DNA from: Romanomermis culicivorax
Taxonomy: Eukaryota > Nematoda > Enoplea > Mermithida > Mermithidae
Reading direction: 5' to 3'
Assembly: GCA_963922205.1 (NCBI GenBank)
Contig: CAWUHX010000062.1
Location: 496,001 to 560,000 of the forward strand
Length of the DNA: 64,000 nt
Shown here: positions 32,998 to 45,000 of the stretch, one piece after another
Numbering within the stretch: position 1 is the stretch's first letter
Layout of the letters: every line of letters begins with the position of its first letter
Position numbers and translations under genes: made by a program
The notes under the pieces: model-generated
Databases searched by the model: none
What the model saw: the letters and a program-made list of their open reading frames with translations, nothing else
Told to the model about the DNA's origin: nothing

Positions 32998-33370
32998 GAC
33001 GTTACAGTATACTTGATGATCACGATGAATGCAAAACATTAAAGCTACAGTAAGCATACTTTAAACAAAACGTTACAGTATACTTGATCATCATGATGAA
33101 TGCAAAGAATTAAAGCTACAGTAAGCATACTTTAAACAAAACAATAGAGTATACTTGACGATCAGGATGAATGCGAAAAATTAAAGCTACAGTAAGCATA
33201 CTTTAAACAAAACAATACAGTATACTTGATGATCAGGATGAATGCGAAAAATTAAAGCTACAGTAAGAATACTTCGAACAAAACGTACAGTATACTTGAT
33301 AATCATGACAAATGCAAAAATTAGACCTACAGTAAATAAATTTTATCTGCAACATTACAGTATACTCCGT
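32998..33370. repeat. CTACAGTA minisatellite, second array, about 5 units of 70 bp
   Basis: Units read TTACAGTATACTTGATGATC-A-GATGAATGC, AAA-ATTAAAGCTACAGTAAG, CATACTTTAAACAAAACG. The core matches the 3535-6445 array, but the linker CATACTTTAAACAAAACG replaces TAGACTTTATCTGCAAAG. The last unit (33300-33370) reverts to the first array's TTTTATCTGCAACATTACAG. Confidence 0.92.
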
Positions 33371-35547
33371 GTTTTCTTTTTCTCATCAAATCTGGTCGAG
33401 AAATTGAGCATTTTTCTACAGTAAACACTTTCCTACTTGATCGAAACCGCGTATAAAAACGAACCTGCTTTTCATGGTTTTCGCTCAGTCCGTATCTTGG
33501 TAGGTCCTCAAACGCTGAAAATTTTCGGTGAATGCTAAAATTATCAATTCGGACTGAAAAACTAATTTTCTCCATTTCAAAATACAAAAGTGATAGATAA
33601 ACTGGAGAAACTGTGTGTCGAGATTACTGGATTTTTCGTTTTTTGAAAAGCAAGTTTGTAAAAGCATGTCGTTTGAGACAATGATCAGTTGATTTACTGT
33701 AATGCGGATATGAATGATTTTCCCTACTCGCTACAGTATATTTTTTTTCTGTGTGTGCCAAAACCTTACCTGTACTTCGGGGGGGGGGGGACCCCCCCAA
33801 CTTGGCCAACCCTGTACCCAAAATCATTTTCCCCCCACCCCCCTCAGTTTGGAAAAAATTAAAAAAATTTTCAAAAAAGTGTATTTTTTGGCCTTTTTTG
33901 GGAAAAATTTCGACTTTTTTCTATCCCCGCCCCCCAAAATTTCGGATTTACCCCCCCCCCCCAACTGGTCGGAGGTCTTACAGGTATGGCCAAAACATGG
34001 TTTTTGGCACAAAAAAATTTGGAATGGCACAAAAAATTTTGGGCGTTTGTGCCAATTGGCACATATTTTTTGAATTTTGACCGGTCGAAGGCTGAATTTC
34101 CTTGATTTTTAGTGATTTTAGTGGCTGGAAACGCGACATTTTCTCTAAATAAGCACTGTTTTTTCCACATTTGCACTATAATGTGGAAAAAAAATCTGGA
34201 ATGTGGAAAAATTTTTTGAGGTCTTTCCACAAATGTGGAAGAAAAATTTGGGGTTTTCATATTGTGAAAAGATGCATTTTGGTGCATTTTAGGAGGTCCA
34301 AATCTCAAAATTAAAAAAAAAAAACTTTAATAATCATCATTATTCATTAAGTAGCTCAGGCGCGGCTTTATCATGTTTACCTTCATTTATCACTTAATCT
34401 ATAATAGTTTTCATCATCTTAAACGTTTTAATTGGTAATCTTCATGATATTTAAGGAAGATTCGCATTTTTTCCTTTTGAGAAAGATCAATTACGTCAAG
34501 TCTCTATGCTTTTTGATGCGATTATTTTTTTGCTAACTTAAAAAATCAATTCAAAAGCTTCTTGGAAATATCTTTCGGAAATTTATACTCTTCTTACTCA
34601 TATATTTTCGACCAAGTTCATGAGAGTTTACAAATAAATTACAGATTTTAAATTTTTCAAGTAAAATTCTAGAAATTAGGACTTTTGAACACAAAATTGG
34701 AATCTAATTCTTGAAATAAATGTTCGGAAAATTGATTTTCCAGCGTCCCAGAATGGCAATATACCCAATTTTTGGGCTTCCACTTGTCATACTTGACCAT
34801 CGATTTCTCATTTAATTCAAAGTCAATCACATGCTCCTGGATAGTTTGCTAGAAAATTTGTTCCACAATGCTTGTAGATTAGGCTTTGAAGTCGATAATT
34901 TCAATTTTTCTTCAATTTTAATGAATTGAGTTCTCTAAAAACAAGCAGTGCTTCGCTTTTCTCGCCTCCATATCCAGAACCACTCATTTTCTCCAAATCG
35001 TTGTTTTTTTTGGAAGAAAATTCTTAAAATTGAATAAAATTTTGAGGATCGGACATAGAAAATATTTTCATTGCTGCATTTTCAGAGGGTTGGCAAAAAG
35101 ACCTATTTTCAAAATTTTTGGTTTTTTTTGGTTTTTTTTCAACTTCGCAATCGTGGATTTGAACTAAGTAACAAAAAATTCGAGCTTCATTCTTCATGAG
35201 GTTCGACCAGTTGGGTGTGGGGGGTTAACCGAAAATTTTGCGTTGAGGGTCCCGAAATTTCCAAAATTTTGGGGAGGGGGTCCAACAGACCTAAAAAAGT
35301 GGAAAAAATTTCGAAAATTTTTCCAAAAAAGTCATTTTTTAATTTTTCCTAGTTTGAGAGATGGCTATGTGGTTGACCAAGTTGGGGGTGGGGGTGCGAA
35401 AAAATGAAATTTTCGAGTTTGGTAGAAGTCTCATTTACGAGCATCGTCGAACAAATTTTCCAGCAAACTATTTAAAATTTGCGCGAGGTTTTTTTAAAAA
35501 AAAACGAAAAAAAGCGAAAATTTCCCACAAAAAGGCAGTAGGTAGAT
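33371..35547. other. AT-rich intergenic DNA with C and G tracts
   Basis: 33779-33800 and 33950-33963 have G or C runs of 10-14. 34140-34260 has repeated TTTCCACA/TGTGGAAA words forming hairpins. 34311-35200 is AT-rich without features. No ORF here looks like a real gene. Confidence 0.45.
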
Positions 35548-35762
35548 GGCCTCGAGTCAATTTAGCCAAAACCCGCAAAATGGCTAAATGGACTCGTGTC
35601 CATCTAGCCAAAACCCGCTAAATGGACTCGAGTCCATCTAGGCAAAACCCGCTGAATGGACTCGATTCCGTCTAGTCAAAATCCTCAAAGTCCATTTAGC
35701 AGATTTTGACCAGATGGACTCCAGTCCATTTAGCCATTTCGCGGGTTTTCGGCTAAATGGCC
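35548..35762. repeat. Fold-back repeat with GGACTCGAGTCC palindromes, 5' of SPPL2
   Basis: Units of about 41 bp (TAAATGGACTCGAGTCCATC, TAGCCAAAACCCGC) occur in direct orientation and then inverted. The left arm 35548-35595 pairs with the right arm 35713-35762 over some 45 bp (ATTTAGCC, AAAACCCGC, AAATGGCTAAATGGACT and complements). It ends about 240 bp before the SPPL2 start codon. Confidence 0.8.
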
Positions 35763-35988
35763 TTTACTCAATCTGCCCATTGCCCCCAAAAAAAGGCTTC
35801 AAAGCTAGTTTTTTCGATTTTTTGACGGAAAAATTCCGAAATTTTTTTTCATTTCTGCCAAAATTTTTTCTCATGAAGCCTAATTTGCAGGGGAAAAAAC
35901 CAATTTCTGGTAGCATTGAAGGCCTTTTTGTCGAGCATTTTCGGCAAAAAAATTCCATTTTAAGCAATTTTGACCATAAATATGCAAA

Positions 35989-36004
35989 TTTTTCCATTTT
36001 CAGG
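35989..36004 (+). promoter_or_regulatory. Acceptor site just before the SPPL2 ATG
   Basis: TTTTTCCATTTTCAG followed by GATG. A consensus nematode 3' splice site one base before the start codon fits either spliced-leader trans-splicing or a 5' UTR intron. Which one cannot be told from DNA. Confidence 0.6.
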
Positions 36005-36061
36005 ATGAATTATTTCGTCCGAATCGGCGTCGTTTTTTCAATTTTGTGTTGTAAATTGACG
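36005..36061 (+). CDS. SPPL2: SPPL2 exon 1: start and signal peptide
   Basis: 19 codons beginning MNYFVRIGVVFSILCC; hydrophobic with a basic N-end, as expected for a signal peptide. Donor GTAAAA, phase 0. The ATG follows the acceptor at 36003 by one base. Confidence 0.85.
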
Positions 36062-39000
36062 GTAAAATTTACAAACTTTACACTACAGGTTTAAATTTTA
36101 ATTTTTTTTGTAATATATACAGTACGCCAACGATATTATCGTGACGTACGTTAAATTAGAAGCCGAAAATTTGAAAAATAACCGATCGGCAACATTGTGC
36201 GCTAATTATCAACCTTTGGACGATTTTCGGCGACCTAATTTCGTAAGTTTTACACTTTACACCACAATTTTAGTGTAAAAATTTAGTGTAATCTGTAAGT
36301 TTACACTATAAACTTATCCGGTAGTGTAATTTTGAAAATATCGGTTCCGGGTCCGGATCCGAAATTTTGAAAATATCGGGTTCGGGTCAGGATCCTATAA
36401 AATTAATCGGGTAATTCCGGATTTGTCCCGGGTCCGAAATTTTAAAAGCATCGGGTCCGGATCCAGCAAAATTAATAGGGTAATTCCGGCTCTTGTTCCG
36501 GATCCGAAATTTTAAAAGCATCGGGTCCGGGTCCGGATCCAAAAAAATTAATCGGGTAATTCCGGATTTTTCCCGGGTCCGAAATTTTGAAAATATCGGG
36601 TTCGGGTCCGGATCCAACAAAATTAATAGGGTAATTCCGGCTCTTGTTCCGGATCCGAAATTTTAAAGCATCGGGTCCGGGTCCGGATCCAACAAAATTA
36701 ATCGGGTAATTCCGGATTTGTCCCGGGTCCGAAATTTTGAAAATATCGGGTTCAGGTCCGGATCCAACAAAATTAATAGGGTAATTCCATCTCTTGTTCC
36801 GGATCCGAAATTTTAAAGCATCGGGTCCGGGTCCGGATCCAACAAAATTAATCGGGTAATTCCGGATTTGTCCCGGGTCCGAAATTTTGAAAATATCGGG
36901 TTCAGGTCCGGATCCAACAAAATTAATCGGGTAATTCCGGCTCTTGTTCCGGGTCCGAAATTTTGAAAGCATTGGGTCCGGATCCGGATCCAACAAAATT
37001 AATAGGGTAATTCCGGCTCTTGTTCCGGGTCCGAAATTTTAAAGCATCGGGTCCGGGTCCGGATCCAACAAAATTAATAGGGTAATTCCGGCTCTTGTTC
37101 CGGATCCGAAATTTTAAAGCATCGGGTCCTTGTCCGGATCCAACAAAATTAATCGGGTAATTCCGGCTCTTGTTCCGGATCCGAAATTTTAAAGCATCGG
37201 GTCCGGGTCCGGATCCAACAAAATTAATAGGGTAATTCCGGCTCTTGTTCCGGGTCCGAAATTTTAAAAGCATCGGGTCCGGGTCCGGATCCAACAAAAT
37301 TAGTCGGGTAATTCCGGATTTGTCCCGGGTCCGAAATTTTTAAAATATCGGGTTCAGGTCCGGATCCAACAAAATTAATAGGGTAATTCCGGCTCTTGTT
37401 CCGGGTCGGTCCGAAATTTTAAAAGCATCGGGTCCGGGTCCGGATCCAACAAAATTAATCGGGTAATTCCGGATTTGTCCCGGGTCCGAAATTTTGGAAA
37501 TGTCGGGTTCGGGTCCGGATCCTACAAAATTAATCGGGTAATTCCGGATTTTTCCCGGGTCCGAAATTTTGAGAATATCGAGTTTGGTTCCGGGTCAAAT
37601 TTGATCGGGTAACTCCGGGTTTTGTTCCGGTTCCACCTGTCCGACACCTACATTTCAAAGTTTACTGTAGAATTTTTTTTTCGCTCTTGCTAGTCCAAAT
37701 ACATTTTGGACACGGAATCGTCGGAAGGAGATTTTTGCCGGGACGAAAGCGCCGAAAATTTCCGAGGCCGGATTTTAGTCGCACGTTTCCGGTCCCGTTG
37801 GCTTTTTCCGTTGACGTTAGCGTGCGTACGAAACGTTCAACGTCAAAACGGGTCGGCGATTATTTTATTGGTAGAAAATTTGGTGAGCGAAATATTTTAA
37901 ATTTAAAAAAATTTAAAAGTTTAAAAGAATGTTTAAATTTTTACATTTTTGGGGTAAAATTTTAGAATTTTATTTTGAAAATTCTAATTTTTTGAATTTT
38001 GTTTCGAAAATTCTAATTTTAGAATTTTTGTCGATTTTCAAATTTTGAAATTCTAAAATATTATTTTGATAATTCAAATTTTAGAATTTTATTTTGGAAA
38101 TTCTAATTTTTTTTTTAAATTTTTCAAAAATTTTTTTTGGAATTTTCGACATTTTGAAAGTTTCGAATTTGAAAATTTTATTTTGAAAATTCTAATTTGA
38201 GAACTTCATTTTGAGAATTCAAATTTTAGAATTTTAATTTAAAAATTCTGATTTTTAGAATTTTATTTTGGAAATTCTAATTTTTAGAATTTTATTTTAA
38301 ACATTCTGATTTCTTGAATTTAATTTCGAAAGTTCAACTTTTAGAATTCCATTTTGAAAATAAAATTTGAGAATTTTTTTCGAAATTCAATTTTGAGAAT
38401 TCTATTTTAAAAAGTTTAATTTTAAAATTCCGTTTTTAATATTCAAGTTTGACAATTCTATTTTGAAAAGTTTAATTTGGAAATTCCATTTTAATATCCA
38501 AATTTGACAATTTTGTTTCGAAGATTCTAATTTGAGAACTATTTTTTGAAAATTCAAATTTTAGAATTTTATATAAAAAATACTAATTTGAGAATTTTAT
38601 TCTGAGACTTTTCATTTTTCAATTAAAATTTTAAAAATTCCAATTTTTCGAATTTCGTTTTGAAAATCCTAATTTTAGAATTTTATTCTGAAAATTTGAA
38701 TTTTAGAATTTTGTTTTGAAGATTCTAATTTGAGAACTTCATTTTGAGAATTCAAATTTTAGAATTTTAATTTAAAAATACTGATTTTTAGAATTTTATT
38801 TTGGAAATTCTAATTTTTAGAATTTTATTTTAAACATTCTGATTTCTAGAGTTTTCGTTTAACTTTTAGAATTCCATTTTGAAAATAAAATTTGAGAATT
38901 TTTTTCGAAATTCAAGTTTGACAATTCTATTTTAAAAAGTTTAATTTGAAAATTCTATTTTAATATTCAAATTTGACAATTTTGTTTCGAAGATTCTAAT

Positions 39001-42000
39001 TTGAGAACTATTTTTTGAAAATTCAAATTTTAGAATTTTATATAAAAAATACTAATTTGAGAATTTTATTCTGAGACTTTTCATTTTTCAATTAAAATTT
39101 TAAAAATTCCAATTTTTCGAATTTCGTTTTGAAAATCCTAATTTTAGAATTTTATTCTGAAAATTTGAATTTTAGAATTTTGTTCTGAAAATTCTAATTT
39201 GAGAACTTCATTTTGAGGAATTCAAATTTTAGAATTTTAATTTAAAAATACTGATTTTTAGAATTTTGTTTTGGAAATTTTAATTTTTAGAATTTTATTT
39301 TAAACATTCTGATAGAATTTAAGTTCAACTTTTAGAATACCATTTGAAAATAAAATTTGAGAATTTTTTTCGAAATTCAAGTTTAAAAATTCTATTTTGA
39401 AAAGTTTAATTTGAAAATTCTATTTTAATATTCAAATTTGAAAATTTTGTTTCGAAGATTCTAATTTGAGAACTATTTTTTGAAAATTCAAATTTTAGAA
39501 TTTTATATTAAAAATACTAATTTGAGAATTTTATTCTGAAACTTTTCATTTTTCAATTGAAATTTTAAAAATTCCAATTTTTCGAATTTCGTTCTGAAAA
39601 TCCTAGTTTTAGAATTTTATTCTGAAAATTTGAATTTTAGAATTTTGTTCTGAAAATTCTAATTTGAGAACTTCATTTTGAGAATTCAAATTTTAGAATT
39701 TTATTTTAAAAATTCTGATTTTTAGAATTTTTTTTTGGAAATTTTAATTTTTAGAATTTTATTTTAAACATTCTGATAGAATTTAAGTTCAACTTTTAGA
39801 ATTCCATTTTGAAAATAAAATTTGAGAATTTTTTTCGAAATTCAATTTTGAGAATTCTATTTTGAAAAGTTTAATTTGAAAATTCCATTTTAATATCCAA
39901 ATTTGACAATTTTGTTTCGAAGATTCTAATTTGAGAACTATTTTTTGAAAATTCAAATTTTAGAATTTTATATAAAAAATACTAATTTGAGAATTTTATT
40001 CTGAGACTTTTCATTTTTCAATTAAAATTTTAAAAATTCCAATTTTTCGAATTTCGTTTTGAAATTCCTAATTTTAGAATTTTATTCTGAAAATTTGAAT
40101 TTTAGAATTTTGTTTTGGAAATTATAATATGAGAATGTTTTTTAGTTATCCAAATTTGAGAATTCTTATTTCGAAAATTTAGGTTTGAGAATTTTGTTGA
40201 AAGTTAAATATTTGGAATTCAATTTTGAAAATTCTTGTTTTTTGAATTTTATCTTGAAAATTCAAATTTTTAGAATTTAGTTTTTAAAATACAAATTTGA
40301 AAATATTATATTGAAAATTCTGATTTGTGAATTTTATTATAAAGATTCAAATTTTTGTACATTCCATTTTGATAATTCAAATTTCACAATTTTGATTTGA
40401 AAATTCGAATGTAAGAGTTTGTTTTTTAAAATTATAATTTTTGGAAATTTTGTTTTGAAAATTTAAGTTTTAGAACTTTGTTGTGAAAATTTTAGAATTT
40501 AATGTTGAAAATTTGGATTTTTAGACTTTTGTTTCAAAATTCAAATTTGTGAATTTCATTTTAAAAATTTTGATCTGTGAATTTCATCATGAAAATTGAA
40601 TTTTTTTCTCAATTTTCGGAGATCTTTTTCGAATTTTTCAAAACTTTTTCTCTGAATTTTCAAAATTTCACTACAATTGTACAATTTTGTTTTGAAAATT
40701 CTAATTTTTAGAATTTTATTTTAAAAATTCAAATTTTCAGAAAATTAAATTTTAGAACTCGATTTTTAAAATATTAATCTCAGAATTTTTTTTTTAATAT
40801 TAAATTGTAGGATTTTATTTTAAAAATTCTAATTTAAAAATATTATTTTGAAAATTCTAATTTTTGGCATTTTATGATATAATGCTAAATTGAGAATTTT
40901 ATTTTGATAATCCAAATTTCAGAATTTTAATTTGAAAATTCGAATTTTTAGGATTTAATTTTGGAAAATTCCAATTTTTAGAATTTTATTTTGAATTTTG
41001 AATTTTTTAGAGTATTGTTTCGAAAATTATAATTTGGGAATTTTGTTCTGAAAATTCCCGTTTTTTTTGATTTTCAGAAATATTTTTTAAATTTTAAATT
41101 TTTTTTTTGAATTTCCAAATTTTTAAATTTACGCTTACATTTCAAGGTAAAATTTTTCAATTTTTCAGTACTCGACATTCTACGTACCGGATTTTAAAAA
41201 CGATTCGTCGATCGATATATCGATTTTTTATATGAATTACGCCAATTTCGAAGTTTTACATGTAAAACATATATTTTGAAAATATCGGTACCGGGTCCGG
41301 GTCCAAAAGTTCGGATTCGGGTCCGGTACCGGGTCCGAAATTTCAGGAATATTGGATTCGGTTCCGGGTCCAGATCAAAAATTTCAAGAATGTCGGTTTC
41401 GGTTCCAGGTCCAAAATTTTTGGAATATCGGGTTCGGTTCCGTGTCCGGATCCAAAATTTCAGAAATTTTGGGTTCGGTACCGACTCAGGATCCAAAAAA
41501 TCGGCTTCGGGTCCGATACCGGGTCCGAAAATTCAAAAAAGTCGGGTTCGGTTCCAGGTCCAATATTTTGAGAATATCGGGTTCGGTTCCGTGTCTGGAT
41601 CCTAAATTTCAGAAATTTTGGGTTCGGTACCGACTCGGGATCCAAAAAATCGGCTTCGGGTCCGATACCGGGTCCGAAATTTCAAAAAAGTCGGGTTCGG
41701 TATCAGGTACAAAGTTTTAGGAATATTGGATTCGGTTCCGGGTCCTGATCCAAAATTTCAAAAATTCTGGATTCGAATCTGGTATCCGGTCCAAAATTTT
41801 ATGCATATCGGCTTCGCTTCCGGGCCCGGATCCAAAATTTCAGAAATTTTGGGTTCGGTACCGACTCGGGATCCAAAAAATCGGCTTCGGATCCGATACC
41901 GGGTCCGAAATTTCAAAAAAGTCGGGTTCGGTATCAGGTCCAAAATTTTAGGAATATTATATTCGGTTCCGGGTCCTGATCCAAAATTTCAAAAATTTCG

Positions 42001-45000
42001 GATTCGAATCTGGTATCCGGTCCAAAATTTTATGCATATCGGCTTCGGTTCCGGGTCCGGATCCAAAATTTCAAAAAAGTGGGGTTCGGTTCCGGGTTCA
42101 ATATTTTAAGGATATCGAGTTCGGTTTCGTGTCTGGATCCAAAATTTCAGAAATTTTGGGTTCGGTACCGAGTCGGGATCCAAAAAATCGGCTTCGGGTC
42201 CGATACCGGGTCCGAAATTTCAAAAAAGTCGGGTTCGGTATCAGGTCCAAAATTTTAGGAATATTATATTCGGTTCCGGGTCCTGATCCAAAATTTCAAA
42301 AATTTTGGATTCGAATCTGGTATCCGGTCCAAAATTTTATGCATATCGGCTTCGGTTCCGGGTCCGGATCCAAAATTTCAAAAAAGTGGGCTTCGGTTCC
42401 GGGTCCAATATTTTGAGAATATCGGGTTCGGTTCCGTGTCCGGATCCAAAATTTCAGAAATTTTGGGTTCGGTATCGACTCGGGATCCAAAAAATCGGCT
42501 TCGGGTCTAATACCGGGTCCGAAATTTCAAAAAAATCGGGTTCCGTATCAGGTCCGAAATTTCAGGAATATTGCATTCGGTTCCGGGTCCAGATCAAAAA
42601 TTTCAAGAATGTCGGGTTCGGTTCCAGGTCCAAAATTTTTGGAATATCGGATTCGGTTCCGTGTCTGGATCCAAAATTTCAGAAATTTTGGGTTCGGTAT
42701 CGATTCGGGATCCAAATAATTGGCTTCGGGTCCGATACCGGGTCCGAAATTTCAAAAAAATCGGGTTCCGTATCAGGTCCGAAATTTCAGGAATATTGCA
42801 TTCGGTTCCGGGTCCAGATCAAAAATTTCAAGAATGTCGGGTTCGGTTCCAGGTCCAAAATTTTTGGAATATCGGATTCGGTTCCGTGTCCGGATGCAAA
42901 ATTTCAGAAATTTTGGGTTCGGTACCGACTCGGGGTCCAAAAAATCGGCTTCGGGTCCGATACTGGGTCCGAAATTTCAAAAAAGTCGGGTTCGGTATCA
43001 GGTCCGAAATTCTAGGAATATTATATTCGGTTCCGGGTCCTGATCCAAAATTTCAAAAATTTTGGATTCGAATCTGGTATCCGGTCCAAAATTTTATGCA
43101 TATCGGCTTCGGTTCCGGGTCCGGATCCAAAATTTCAAAAAAGTGGGATTCGGTTCCGGGTCCAATATTTTAAGGATATCGCATTCGGTTCCGTGTCCAG
43201 ATCCAAAATTTCAGAAATTTTGGGTTCAGTACCGACTCGGGGTCCAAAAAATCGGCTTCAGGTCCGATACTGGGTCCGAAATTTCAAAAAAGTGGGGTTC
43301 GGTATCAGGTCCGAAATTTTAGGAATATTATATTCGGTTCCGGGTCCTGATCCAAAATTTCAAAAATTTTGGATTCGAATCTGGTATCCGGTCCAAAATT
43401 TTATGCATATCGGCTTCGGTTCCGGGTCCGGATCCAAAATTTCAAAAAAGTGGGGTTCGGTTCCAGGTCCAAAATTTTTGGAATATCGGGTTCGGTTCCG
43501 TGTCTGGATCCAAAATTTTAGAAATTTTGGGTTCGGTACCGACTCGGGATCCAAAAAATCGGCTTCGGGTCTAATACCGGGTCCGAAATTTCAAAAAAAT
43601 CGGGTTCCGTATCAGGTCCGAAATTTCAGGAATATTGGATTCGGTTCCGGGTCCAGATCAAAAATTTCAAGAATGTCGGGTTCGGTTCCAGGTCCAAAAT
43701 TTTTGGAATATCGGGTTCGGTTCCGTGTCCGGATCCAAAATTTCAGAAATTTTGGGTTCGGTATCGACTCGGGATCCAAAAAATCGGCTTCGGGTCTAAT
43801 ACCGGGTCCGAAATTCCAAAAAAGTCGGGTTCCGTATCAGGTCCGAAATTTCAGGAATATTGGATTCGGTTCCGGGTCCAGATCAAAAATTTCAAGAATG
43901 TCGGGTTCGGTTCCAGGTCCAAAATTTTTGGAATATCGGGTTCGGTTCCGTGTCCGGATCCAAAATTTCAGAAATTTTGGGTTCGGTACCGACTCGAGAT
44001 CCAAAAAATCGGCTTCGGGTCCGATACCGGGTCCGAAATTTCAAAAAAGTCGGGTTCGGTATCAGGTCCAAAATTTTAGGAATATTATATTCGGTTCCGG
44101 GTCCTGATCCAAAATTTCAAAAATTTTGGATTCGAATCTGGTATCCGGTCCAAAATTTTATGCATATCGGCTTCGGTTCCGGGTCCGGATCCAAAATTTC
44201 AAAAAAGTGGGGTTCGGTTCCGGGTCCAATATTTTAAGGATATCGGGTTCGGTTCCGTGTCTGGATCTAAAATTTCAAAAATTTTGGGTTCGGTACCAAT
44301 TCGGGATCCAAAAGTTCGGATTCAGGTCCGGTCCCGGGTCCAGAATTTCAGGAATATTGGATTTGGTTCCGGGTCCGGATCAAAAATTTCAACAATGTCG
44401 AGTTCGGTTCCGGATCCAAAATTTCAGAAATTTTGGTTTCGGTACCGACTCGGGATCCAAAAAATCGGCTTCGGGTCTAATACCGGGTCCGAAATTTCAA
44501 AAAAATCGGGTTCCGTATCAGGTCCGAAATTTCAGGAATATTGGATTCGGTTCCGGGTCCAGATCAAAAATTTCAAGAATGTCGGGTTCGGTTCCAGGTC
44601 CAAAATTTTTGGAATATCGGGTTCGGTTCCGTGTCCGGATCCAAAATTTCAGAAATTTTGGGTTCGGTATCGACTCGGGATCCAAAAAATCGGCTTCGGG
44701 TCTAATACCGGGTCCGAAATTTCAAAAAAATCGGGTTCCGTATCAGGTCCGAAATTTCAGGAATATTGCATTCGGTTCCGGGTCCAGATCAAAAATTTCA
44801 AGAATGTCGGGTTCGGTTCCAGGTCCAAAATTTTATGCATATCGGCTTCGGTTCCGGGTCCGGATCCAAAATTTCAGAAATTTTGGGTTCGGTACCGACT
44901 CGAGATCCAAAAAATCGGCTTCGGGTCCGATACCGGGTCCGAAATTTCAAAAAAGTCGGGTTCGGTATCAGGTCCAAAATTGTAGGAATATTATATTCGG

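Noticed and set aside
33714-34080. Pro-rich frames over the C tracts
   Set aside because: They depend on C and G homopolymers and have no conserved-looking sequence.
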